A program made the translations under genes and the position numbers. Shown piece after piece: positions 39,461 to 50,600 of a stretch of DNA of 64,000 nt. The stretch lies in NCBI RefSeq assembly GCF_029227915.1, contig NC_079888.1, forward strand, positions 20,378,001 to 20,442,000, written 5' to 3'. Origin of the DNA: Hydractinia symbiolongicarpus. Taxonomy: Eukaryota > Cnidaria > Hydrozoa > Anthoathecata > Hydractiniidae. Under the pieces are notes generated by a model, which had not been told where the DNA came from, searched no databases, and saw only the letters and a program-made list of their open reading frames with translations. How positions within the stretch are numbered: the first letter of the stretch is position 1; each line of letters begins with the position of its first letter.

Positions 39461-39784
39461 GGTTGCATCGCTTTTAACAATGAAACGATTGACTGTGGGA
39501 CTTAATTGAGCTAACTTTGGACTGTCACCTGATAAAGGTGATAAAGGAGACAATTGGACTCCAAGAAAAAACATTCTTCTTAATTTGACATGATTGCCGA
39601 AACTCAGCGATTACACTGGGCTCTGTGGTAGCGCTTCATTTAAGAATTATGATAAAGAAAGTCATTTTTTTATTGTGGGACCAATCCTAGCCATTATCTA
39701 ACGGTGTCAGTCCGTTTGAGTTTCAACGGTTGTGTCACATATTCGTACCAACATGCATTTAGCGATATTTTTTTGATATTACTA
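39461..39784. repeat. Truncated monomer, 324 bp (same 51-bp deletion)
   Basis: The break point is the same as in the unit at 38393 and lies about 1,069 bp from it. The next sequence also shares the rare acatgcattt variant (near 38360 and 39752). In the neighbouring unit at 40532 the missing block is present, so deleted and undeleted versions coexist locally. Confidence 0.9.
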
Positions 39785-40935
39785 GGTTGCATCGCTTTTA
39801 ACAATGAAACGTTGACTGTGGGACTTAATTGAACTAACTTTGGACTGTGACCTGATAAATGTGATAAATAAGACAATTGGACTCCAAGAAAAAACATTCT
39901 TCTTAATTTCACATGATTGCCGAAACTCAGCCATTACACTGGGCTCTGTGGTAGCGCTTCATTTAAGAATTATGATAAAAAAAGTCATTTTTTTATTGTG
40001 GGACCAATCTTAGCCATTATCGCGCGCTGAGGAAATAGCGACAGTTTCAAAAACTACATTTCATTGACTTTCTAACGGTGTCAGTCCGTTTGAGTTTCAA
40101 CCGTTGTGTCACATATTCGTACCAACATGTATTTAGCGTTATTTTTTTGATATTACTAGGTTGCATCGCTTTTAACAATAAAACGTTGACTGTGGGACTT
40201 AATTGAACTAACTTTGGACTGTGGCTTGATAAATGTGATAAAGTAGACAATTGGACTCCAAGAAAAAACATTCTTCTTAATTTGACATGATTGCCGAAAC
40301 TCAGCGATTACACTGGGCTCTGTGGTAGCGCTTCAATTAAGAATTAAGATAAAAAAGTCATTTTTTTACTGCGGGACCAATCCTAGCCATTATCTCGCGC
40401 TGAAGAAATAGCGGCAGTTTCAAAAACTACATTTCATTGACTTTCTTACGGTGTCAGTCCGTTTGTGTAACAACGGTTGGGTCACATATTCGTACCAACA
40501 TGTATTTAGCGATATTTTTCTGATATTACTAGGTTGCATCGCTTTTAACAATGAAACGATTGACTGTGGGACTTAATTGAGCTAACTTTGGACTGTCACC
40601 TGATAAAGGTGATAAAGGAGACAATTGGACTCCAAGAAAAAACATTCTTCTTAATTTGACATGATTGCCGAAACTCAGCGATTACACTGGGCTCTGTGGT
40701 AGCGCTTCATTTAAGAATTATGATAAAGAAAGTCATTTTTTTATTGTGGGACCAATCCTAGCCATTATCGCGCGCTGAGGAAATAGCGACAGTTTCAAAA
40801 ACTACATTTCATTGACTTTCTAACGGTGTCAGTCCGTTTGAGTTTCAACGGTTGTGTCACATATTCGTACCAACATGTATTTAGCGATATTGTTTTGATA
40901 TTACTAGGTTGCATCGCTTTTAACAATGAAACGTT

Positions 40936-41304
40936 GATTTGTCTAAGGCATTTGACTGCATACCACACGAGCTATTACTAGCAAAACTTCATGCATATGG
41001 CTTTGATATGAACTCTTTGCTGTTTATAAAATCGTACCTAATTGACAGGAAACAGCGAGTGCGTATAAATAACAATTATAGTACATGGAAAAAAATAAAA
41101 TATGGCGTACTGCAAGGATCAATTTTGGGTCCTTTGCTTTTCAATATATTTTTATGCGACCTTTTCCTTTTTGTCCCATATATGGACATTGTCAACTATG
41201 CTGATGATACAACCCCATTTTCAATAGGAAAGAATATCAACGAAGTTATTGAAAAGATTGAATATGCAGCAATTATAATATTTACTTGGTTTGAAAATAA
41301 ATAA
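40936..41304 (+). pseudogene. Reverse transcriptase fragment, non-LTR (LINE) type
   Basis: This open frame encodes part of the RNA-dependent DNA polymerase that copies LINE elements into DNA. The GAT codon at 40936-40938 supplies the first Asp of the DLSKAFD motif (motif A, catalytic Asp). Counting the next Leu as residue 1, AFDCIPH follows at 4-10, the GVLQGSILGPLLFN block (motif B region) at about 57-69, and YADD, the catalytic Asp pair of motif C, at 87-90. A common Pro in GVPQGS is Leu here. The frame has no stop until TAA at 41302. It has no true start: the satellite gives an in-frame TGA at 40927, and the first available codon is TTG. The palm core is therefore present, but fingers, thumb, endonuclease and ORF1 are absent. 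The motifs fit the Jockey/CR1-like group of animal non-LTR elements; the exact clade is uncertain. It cannot act on its own. Confidence 0.88.
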
Positions 41305-41307
41305 AAA
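40938..41307 (+). mobile_element. Non-LTR retrotransposon fragment inserted in a satellite monomer
   Basis: About 370 bp of non-satellite DNA lies between acgttga (40931-40937) and tggactgtgac (41308 on). An uninterrupted monomer has about 25 bases between these two points (ctgtgggacttaattgaac plus taactt), and these are missing here. The fragment is internal to a reverse transcriptase gene. There is no 5' region, endonuclease, 3' UTR or poly(A) tail, and no target-site duplication is visible. Two or more bases of GA may be shared at the left junction and a few at the right. This fits capture of a fragment during break repair, or later loss of both element ends, better than an ordinary complete retrotransposition. 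It is the only foreign DNA in the window. Confidence 0.9.
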
Positions 41308-43122
41308 TGGACTGTGACTTGATAAATGTGATAAATGAGACAATTGGACTCCAAGAAATAACATTCTTCTTAATTTGACATGATTGCCGAAACTCAGCGA
41401 TTACACTGGGCTCTGTGGTAGCGCTTCAATTAAGAATTAAGATAAAAAAGTCATTTTTTTACTGCGGGACCAATCCTAGCCATTATCTCGCGCTGAAGAA
41501 ATAGCGGCAGTTTCAAAAACTACATTTCATTGACTTTCTTACGGTGTCAGTCCGTTTGTGTAACAACGGTTGGGTCACATATTCGTACCGACATGTATTT
41601 AGCGATATTTTTTTGATATTACTAGGTTGCATCGGTTTTAACAATGAAATGTTGACTGTGGAACTTAATTGAACTAACTTTGGACAGTGACCTGATAAAT
41701 GTGATAAATGAGACAATTGGACTCCAAAAAATAACATTCTTGTTAACTTGACGTGATTGCCGGAACTCAGCGATTACACTGGGCACTGTGGTAGCGCTTC
41801 ATTTAAAAATTAAGCTAAAAAAAGTCATTTTTTTACTGTGGGACCTATCCTAGCCGTTAGCGCGCGTTGATGAAAAAGCGACAGTTTCAAAAACTACATT
41901 TCATTGACCTTCTAACAGTGTCATTCCTTTTGAGTTACAACGGTTGGGTCACATATTCGTACCAACATGTATTTAGCGATATTTTTCTGATATTACTAGG
42001 TTGCATCGCTTTTAACTATGAAACGATTTACTGTGGGACTTAATTGAGCTAACTTTGGACTGTCACCTGATAAATGTGATAAAGGAGACAATTGGACACC
42101 AAGAAATAACATTCTTCTTAATTTGACATGATTGCCGAAACTCAGCGATTACACTGGGCTCTGTGGTAGCGCTTCATTTAAGAATTATGATAAAGAAAGT
42201 CATTTTTTTATTGTGGGACCAATCCTAGCCATTATCGCGCGCTGAGGAAATAGCGACAGTTTCAAAAACTACATTTCATTGACTTTCTAACGGTGTCAGT
42301 CCGTTTGAGTTTCAACGGTTGTGTCACATATTCGTACCAACATGTATTTAGCGATATTGTTTTGATATTACTAGGTTGCATCGCTTTTAACAATAAAACG
42401 TTGACTGTGGGACTTAATTGAACTAACTTTGGACTGTCACCTGATAAATGTGATAAATAAGACAATTGGACTCCAAGAAATAACATTCTTGTTAATTTGA
42501 CGTGATTGCCGTAACTCAGAGATTACACTGGGCACTGTGGTAGCGCTTTATTTAAAAATTAAGCTAAAAAAAGTCATTTTTTTACTGTGGGACCTATCCT
42601 AGCGGTTAGCGCGCGTTGAAGAAAAAGCGACAGTTTCAAAAACTACATTTCATTGACTTTCTAACGGTGTCAGTCCGTTTCAGTTACAACGGTTGGGTCA
42701 CATATTCGTACCAACATGTATTTACCGATATTTTTCTGATATTACTAGGTTGCATCGCTTTTAACTATGAAACGATTGACTGTGGGACTAAATTGAGCTA
42801 ACTTTGGACTGTCACCTGATAAATGTGATAAATGAGACAATTGGACTCCAAGAAATTACATTCTTCTTAATTTGACGTGATTGCCGGAACTCAGCGATTA
42901 CACTGGGCACTGTGGTAGCGCTTCATTTAAAAATTAAGATGCAAAAAGTCATTTTTTTATTGTGGGACCAATCCTAGCCGTTATCGCGCGCTAAAGAAAT
43001 AGCGACAGTTTCAAGAACTACATTTCATTGACTTTCTAACGGTGTCAGTCCGTTTCAGTTACAACGGTTGGGTCACATATTCGTACCAACATGTATTTAG
43101 CGATATTTTTCTGATATTACTA
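41308..43122. repeat. Satellite after the insertion; likely empty-site paralogue at about 42030-42430
   Basis: The regular monomers resume with the ttgataaatg variant also seen near 38785 and 40225. The unit around 42030-42430 shares gataaagaaagtc (42191 against 40733) and the rare gcgatattgttttg (near 42350 against 40886) with the DNA just left of the retrotransposon fragment, at an offset of about 1,460-1,467 bp. It has an uninterrupted monomer at the insertion point. It is therefore the best local guide to the pre-insertion sequence. Confidence 0.65.
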
Positions 43123-43149
43123 GGTTGCATCGCTTTTAACTATGAAACG

Positions 43150-46100
43150 ATTGACTGTGGGACTTAATTGAGCAAACTTTGGACTGTCACCTGATAAATG
43201 TGATAAAGGAGACAATTGGACTCCAAGAAAAAACATTCTTCTTAATTTGACATGATTACCGAAACTCAGCGATTACACTGGACTCTGTGGTAGCGCTTCA
43301 TTTAAGAATTATGATAAAAAAAGTGATTTTTTTATTGTGGGACCAATCCTAGCCATTATCGCGCGCTCAGGAAATAGCGACAGTTTCAAAAACTACATTT
43401 CATTGACTTTCTAACAGTGTCAGTCCGTTTGAATTTCAACGGTTGTGTCACATATTCGTACCAACATGTATTTAGCGATATTTTTTGATATTACTAGGTT
43501 GCATCGCTTTTAACAATAAAACGTTGACTGTGGGACTTAATTGAACTAACTTTGAACTGTGACCTGATAAATGTGATAAATGAGACAATTGGACTCCAAG
43601 AAATAACATTCTTCTTAATTTGACGTGATTGCCGGAGTTCAGCGACTACACTGGGCTCTTTGGTAGCGCTTCAATTAAGAATTAAGATAAAAAAGTCATT
43701 TTTTTATTGCGGGACCAATCCTAGCCATTATCTCGCGCTGAAGAAATAGCGGCAGTTTCAAAAACTACATTGCATTGACTTTCTAACGGTGTCAGTCCGT
43801 TTGTGTTACAACGGTTGGGTCACATATTCGTACCAACATGTATTTAGCGATATTTTTCTGATATTACTAGGTTGCATCGCTTTTAACTATAAAACGATTG
43901 ACTGTGGGACTTAATTGAGCTAACTTTGGACTGTCACCTGATAAATGTGATAAAGTAAACAATTGGACTCCAAGAAAAAACATTCTTCTTAATTTGACAT
44001 GATTGCCGAAACTCAGCGATTACACTGGGCTCTGTGGTAGCGCTTCATTTAGAAATTATTATAAAAATATCATTTTTTTATTGTGGGACCAATCCTAGCC
44101 ATTATCGCGCGCTGAGGAAATAGCGACAGTTTCAAAAACTACATTTCATTGACTTTCTAACGGTGTCAGTCCGTTTGAGTTACAACGGTTGTGTCACATA
44201 TTCGTACCAACATGTTTTTAGCGATATTTTTTGATATTACTAGGTTGCATCGCTTTTAACAATGAAACGTTGAATGTGGGACTTAATTGAACTAACTTTG
44301 GACTGTGACCTGATAAATGTGATAAATGAGACAATTGGACTCCAAGAAATAACATTCTTGTTAATTTGACGTGATTGCCGGAACTCAGCGATTACACTGG
44401 ACTCTGTGGTAGCGGTTCATTTAAGAATTAGGATAAAAAAGTCATTTTTTTTTGTGGGACCAATCCTAGCCGTTATCGCGCGCTGAAGAAATAGCGACAG
44501 TTTCAAAAACTACAGTTCATTGGCTTTCTAACGGTGTCAGTCCGTTTGAGTTACAACGTTTGGTTCACATATTCGTACCAACATGTATTTAGCGATATTT
44601 TTTTGATGTTACTAGGTTGCATCGCTTTTAACAATGAAACGATTGACTGTGGGACTTAATTGAGCTAAATTTGGACTGTGACCTGATAAATGTGACAAAT
44701 AAGACAATTGGACTCCAAGAAATAACATTCTTGTTAATTTGACGTGATTGCCGGAACTCAGCGATTACACTGGGCACTGTGGTAGCGCTTCATTTAAAAA
44801 TTAAGCTAAAAAAAGTCATTTTTTTACTGTGGGACCTATCCTAGCCGTTAGCGCGCGTTGAAGAAAAAGCGACAGTTTCAAAAACTACATTTCATTGACT
44901 TTCTAACGGTGTCATTCCGTTTGAGTTACAACGGTTGGGTCACATATTCATACCAACATGTATTTAGCGATATTTTTCTGATATTACTAGGTTGCATCGC
45001 TTTTAACTATGAAACGATTGACTGTGGGACTTAATTGAGCAAACTTTGGACTGTCACCTGATAAATGTGATAAAGGAGACAATTGGACTCCAAGAAAAAA
45101 CATTCTTCTTAATTTGACATGATTACCGAAACTCAGCGATTACACTGGACTCTGTGGTAGCGCTTCATTTAAGAATTATGATAAAAAAAGTGATTTTTTT
45201 ATTGTGGGACCAATCCTAGCCATTATCGCGCGCTCAGGAAATAGCGACAGTTTCAAAAACTACATTTCATTGACTTTCTAACAGTGTCAGTCCGTTTGAA
45301 TTTCAACGGTTGTGTCACATATTCGTACCAACATGTATTTAGCGATATTTTTTGATATTACTAGGTTGCATCGCTTTTAACAATAAAACGTTGACTGTGG
45401 GACTTAATTGAACTAACTTTGAACTGTGACCTGATAAATGTGATAAATGAGACAATTGGACTCCAAGAAATAACATTCTTCTTAATTTGACGTGATTGCC
45501 GGAGTTCAGCGACTACACTGGGCTCTTTGGTAGCGCTTCAATTAAGAATTAAGATAAAAAAGTCATTTTTTTATTGCGGGACCAATCCTAGCCATTATCT
45601 CGCGCTGAAGAAATAGCGGCAGTTTCAAAAACTACATTGCATTGACTTTCTAACGGTGTCAGTCCGTTTGTGTTACAACGGTTGGGTCACATATTCGTAC
45701 CAACATGTATTTAGCGATATTTTTCTGATATTACTAGGTTGCATCGCTTTTAACTATGAAACGATTGACTGTGGGACTTAATTGAGCTAACTTTGGACTG
45801 TCACCTGATAAATGTGATAAAGTAAACAATTGGACTCCAAGAAAAAACATTCTTCTTAATTTGACATGATTGCCGAAACTCAGCGATTACACTGGGCTCT
45901 GTGGTAGCGCTTCATTTAGAAATTATTATAAAAATATCATTTTTTTATTGTGGGACCAATCCTAGCCATTATCGCGCGCTGAGGAAATAACGACAGTTTC
46001 AAAAACTACATTTCATTGACTTTCTAACGGTGTCAGTCCGTTTGAGTTACAACGGTTGTGTCACATATTCGTACCAACATGTTTTTAGCGATATTTTTTG

Positions 46101-46890
46101 ATATTACTAGGTTGCATCGCTTTTAACAATGAAACGTTGAATGTGGGACTTAATTGAACTAACTTTGGACTGTGACCTGATAAATGTGATAAATGAGACA
46201 ATTGGACTCCAAGAAATAACATTCTTGTTAATTTGACGTGATTGCCGGAACTCAGCGATTACACTGGACTCTGTGGTAGCGGTTCATTTAAGAATTAGGA
46301 TAAAAAAGTCATTTTTTTTTGTGGGACCAATCCTAGCCGTTATCGCGCGCTGAAGAAATAGCGACAGTTTCAAAAACTACAGTTCATTGGCTTTCTAACG
46401 GTGTCAGTCCGTTTGAGTTACAACGTTTGGTTCACATATTCGTACCAACATGTATTTAGCGATATTTTTTTGATGTTACTAGGTTGCATCGCTTTTAACA
46501 ATGAAACGATTGACTGTGGGACTTAATTGAGCTAAATTTGGACTGTGACCTGATAAATGTGACAAATAAGACAATTGGACTCCAAGAAATAACATTCTTG
46601 TTAATTTGACGTGATTGCCGGAACTCAGCGATTACACTGGGCACTGTGGTAGCGCTTCATTTAAAAATTAAGCTAAAAAAAGTCATTTTTTTACTGTGGG
46701 ACCTATCCTAGCCGTTAGCGCGCGTTGAAGAAAAAGCGACAGTTTCAAAAACTACATTTCATTGACTTTCTAACGGTGTCATTCCGTTTGAGTTACAACG
46801 GTTGGGTCACATATTCATACCAACATGTATTTAGCGATATTTTTCTGATATTACTAGGTTGCATCGCTTTTAACTATGAAACGATTGACT
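43150..46890. repeat. Pentamer higher-order repeat, 1,867 bp x 2
   Basis: Core intervals 374, 373, 373, 372, 375 repeat exactly (cores 43123 to 44990 and 44990 to 46857). Shared private variants are gagcaaactttgg (about 43169 and 45036), gattaccgaaactc, ccggagttcagcg, aaaatatcattt, catgtttttagcg and gatgttactagg. Differences include tataaaacg near 43889 against tatgaaacg near 45756, and atagcgac near 44120 against ataacgac near 45987. Confidence 0.9.
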
Positions 46891-48352
46891 GTGGGACTTA
46901 ATTGAGCTAACTTTGGACTGTCACCTGATAAATGTGATAAAGGAGACAATTGGACTCCAAGAAAAAACATTCTTCTTAATTTGACATGATTGCCGAAACT
47001 CAGCGATTACACTGGGCTCTGTGGTAGCGCTTCATTTAGAAATTATGATAAAAAAAGTAATTTCTTTATTGTGGGACCAATCCAAGCCATTATCGCGCGC
47101 TGAGGAAATAGCGACAGTTTCAAAAATTACATTTCATTGACTTTCTAACGGTGTCAGTCCGTTTGAGTTACAACGGTTGTGTCACATATTCATACCAACA
47201 TGTATTTAGCGATATTTTTTTGATATTACTAGGTTGCATCGCTTTTAACAATGAAACGATTGACTGTGGTTCTTAATTGAGCTAACTTTGGACTGTGACC
47301 TGATAAATTTGATAAATAAGACAATTGGACTCCAAGAAATAACATTCTTGTTAATTTGACGTGATTGCCGGAACTCAGCGATTACACTGGGCTCTGTGGT
47401 AGCGCTTCAATTAAGAATTAAGATAAAAAAGTCATTTTTTTATTGCGGGACCAATCCTAGCCATTATCTCGCGCTGAAGAAATAGCGGCAGTTTCAAAAA
47501 CTACATTGCATTGACTTTCTAACGGTGTCAGTCCGTTTGTGTTACAACGGTTGCGTCACATATTCGTACCAACATGTATTTAGCGATATTTTTCTGATAT
47601 TACTAGGTTGCATTGCTTTTAACTATGAAACGATTGACTGTGGGACTTAATTGAGCTAACTTTGGACTGTCACCTGATAAATGTGATAAAAGAAACAATT
47701 GGACTCCAAGAAAAAACATTCTTCTTAATTTCACATGATTGCCGAAACTCAGCGATTACACTGGGCTCTGTGGTAGCGCTTCATTTAGAAATTATGATAA
47801 AAAAGTCATTTTTTTATTGTGGGACCAATCCTAGCCATTATCGCGCGCTGAGGAAATAGCGACAGTTTCAAAAACTACATTTCATTGAATTTCTAACGGT
47901 GTCAGTCCGTTTGAGTTACAACGGTTGTGTCACATATTCGTGCCAACATGTATTTAGCGATATTTTTTGATATTACTAGGTTGCATCGCTTTTAACAATT
48001 AAACGTTGAATGTGGGACTTAATTGAACTAACTTTGGACTGTGACCTGATAAATGTGATAAATGAGACAATTGGACTCCAAGAAATAACATTCTTGTTAA
48101 TTTGACGTGATTGCCGGAACTCAGCGATTACACTGGGCACTGTGGTAGCGCTTTATTTAAAAATTAAGCTAAAAAAAGTCATTTTTTTACTGTGGGACCT
48201 ATCCTAGCCGTTAGCGCGCGTTGAAGAAAAAGCGACAGTTTCAAAAACTACATTTCATTGACTTTCTAACGGTGTCATTCCGTTTGAGTTACAACGGTTG
48301 GGTCACATATTCATACCAACATGTATTTAGCGATATTTTTCTGATATTACTA
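46891..48352. repeat. Satellite stretch between higher-order blocks
   Basis: About four regular monomers (373-375 bp) occur here. Variants from the pentamer on the left (the tacattgcattg type near 47505) and from the trimer on the right (tccaagccatt near 47083) both appear, so this looks like a mosaic boundary. No gene or other element was seen. Confidence 0.6.
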
Positions 48353-48359
48353 GGTTGCA

Positions 48360-50600
48360 TCGCTTTTAACTATGAAACGATTGACTGTGGGACTTAATTG
48401 AGCTAACTTTGGACTGTCACCTGATAAATGTGATAAAGGGGACAATTGGACTCCAAGAAAAAACATTCTTCTTAATTTGACATGATTGCCGAAACTGAGC
48501 GATTACATTGGGCTCTGTGGTAGCGCTTCATTTGGAAATTATGATAAAAAAAGTCATTTCTTTATTGTGGGACCAATCCAAGCCATTATCGCGCGCTGAG
48601 GAAATAGCGACAGTTTCAAAAACTACATTTCATTGACTTTCTAACGGTGTCAGTCCGTTTGAGTTACAACGGTTGTGTCACATATTCGTACCAACATGTA
48701 TTTATCGATATTTTTTTGATATTACTAGGTTGCATCGCTTTTAACAATGAAACGTTGACTGTGGGACTTCATTGAACTAACTTTGGACTCTGACCTGATA
48801 AATGTGATAAATGAGACAATTGGACTCCAAGAAACAACATTCTTCTTAATTTGATGTGATTGCCGGAACTCAGCGATTACACTGGACTCTGTGGTAGCGC
48901 TTCATTTAAGAATTAAGATAAAAAAGTCATTTTTTTATTGTGGGACCAATCCTAGCCATTATCGCGCGCTGAGGAAATAGCGACAGTTTCAAAAACTACA
49001 TTTCATTGTCTTTCTAACGGCGTCAGTACGTTTGAGTTACAACGTCTGTGTCACATATTCGTACCAACATGTATTTAGCGATATTTTTTTGATATTACTA
49101 GGTTGCATCGCTTTTAACAATGAAACGTTGACTGTGGGACTTAATTGAACTGACTTTGGACTGTGACCTGATAAATGTGATAAATAAGACAATTGGACTC
49201 CAAGAAATAACATTCTTGTTAATTTGACGTGATTGCCGGAACTCAGCGATTACACTGGGCACTGTGATAGCGCTTCATTTAAAAATTAGGCTAAAAAAAG
49301 TCATTTTTTTACTGTGGGACCTATCCTAGCCGTTAGCGCGCGTTGAAGAAAAAGCGACAGTTTCAAAAACTACATTTCATTGACTTTCTAACGGTGTCAG
49401 TCCGTTTGAGTTACAACAGTTGGGTCACATATTCGTACGAACATGTATTTAGCGATTTGTTTCTGATATTACTAGGTTGCATCGCTTTTAACTATGAAAC
49501 GATTGACTGGGGGACTTAATTGAGCTAACTTTGGACTGTCACCTGATAAATGTGATAAAGGAGACAATTGGACTCCAAGAAAAAACATTCTTCTTAATTT
49601 GACATGATTGCCGAAACTGAGCGATTACATTGGGCTCTGTGGTAGCGCTTCATTTGGAAATTATGATAAAAAAAGTCATTTCTTTATTGTGGGACCAATC
49701 CAAGCCATTATCGCGCGCTGAGGAAATAGCGACAGTTTCAAAAACTACATTTCATTGACTTTCTAACGGTGTCAGTCCGTTTGAGTTACAACGGTTGTGT
49801 CACATATTCGTACCAACATGTATTTAGCGATATTTTTTTGATATTACTAGGTTGCATTGCTTTTAACAATGAAACGTTGACTGTGGGACTTCATTGAACT
49901 AACTTTGGACTCTGACCTGATAAATGTGATAAATGAGACAATTGGACTCCAAGAAATAACATTCTTCTTAATTTGATGTGATTGCCGGAACTCAGCGATT
50001 ACACTGGACTCTGTGGTAGCGCTTCATTTAAGAATTAAGATAAAAAAGTCATTTTTTTATTGTGGGACCAATCCTAGCCATTATCGCGCGCTGAGGAAAT
50101 AGCGACAGTTTCAAAAACTACATTTCATTGTCTTTCTAACGGCGTCAGTACGTTTGAGTTACAACGTCTGTGTCACATATTCGTACCAACATGTATTTAG
50201 CGATATTTTTTTGATATTACTAGGTTGCATCGCTTTTAGCAATGAAACGTTGACTGTGGGACTTAATTGAACTAACTTTGGACTGTGACCTGATAAATGT
50301 GATAAATAAGACACTTGGACTCCAAGAAATAACATTCTTGTTAATTTGACGTGATTGCCGGAACTCAGCGATTACACTGGGCACTGTGGTAGCGCTTTAT
50401 TTAAAAATTAGGCTAAAAAGAGTCATTTTTTTACTGTGGGACCTATCCTAGCCGTTAGCGCGCGTTGAAGAAAAAGCGACAGTTTCAAAAACTACATTTC
50501 ATTGACTTTCTAACGGTGTCAGTCCGTTTGAGTTACAACAGTTGGGTCACATATTCGTACGAACATGTATTTAGCGATTTGTTTCTGATATTACTAGGTT
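48360..50600. repeat. Trimer higher-order repeat, 1,122 bp x 2
   Basis: Cores 48353, 48728 and 49101 pair with 49475, 49850 and 50223 at exactly 1,122 bp. Shared private variants are gaaactgagcgattacattg (48491 and 49613), catttggaaatt, ggactctgacc, atttgatgtgattg and acaacgtctgtg. Its right copy overlaps the start of the next pentamer repeat. Confidence 0.85.

Larger units (their letters stand above)
38393..40906. repeat. About 1,071-bp higher-order unit, partial second copy
   Basis: Cores 39088 and 39461 pair with 40159 and 40532 at 1,071 bp, which is three monomers minus the shared deletion. Shared variants are ctttcttacggtg (near 39371 and 40441), gtttgtgtaacaac, ctgataaaggtgataaagg and gataaagaaagtc. 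The same ctttcttacggtg/gtgtaac variants occur again near 41534, just past the retrotransposon fragment. The fragment therefore sits inside this local family. Confidence 0.75.
1..40937. repeat. 374-bp satellite array, left part
   Basis: This is a continuous head-to-tail tandem array of a roughly 374-bp monomer, all in one orientation. The core ggttgcatcg (or a one-base variant) appears at 341, 715, 1091, 1464, 1839 and so on to 40907, giving 110 copies. All intervals are 371-376 bp except five internally deleted units. The array is open at the left edge, so its true length is unknown. No gene, RNA gene or other mobile element was seen inside it. Short open frames of 61-79 codons recur on both strands because the monomer has stop-free stretches; they are not annotated as genes. 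Satellite identity is seen directly. A centromeric or heterochromatic location is inferred. Confidence 0.98.

Noticed and set aside
40907-41625. Complete LINE element or a domesticated reverse transcriptase gene
   Set aside because: Only about 121 codons are present, with no start codon, no endonuclease and no 3' end. The satellite resumes on both sides at once.
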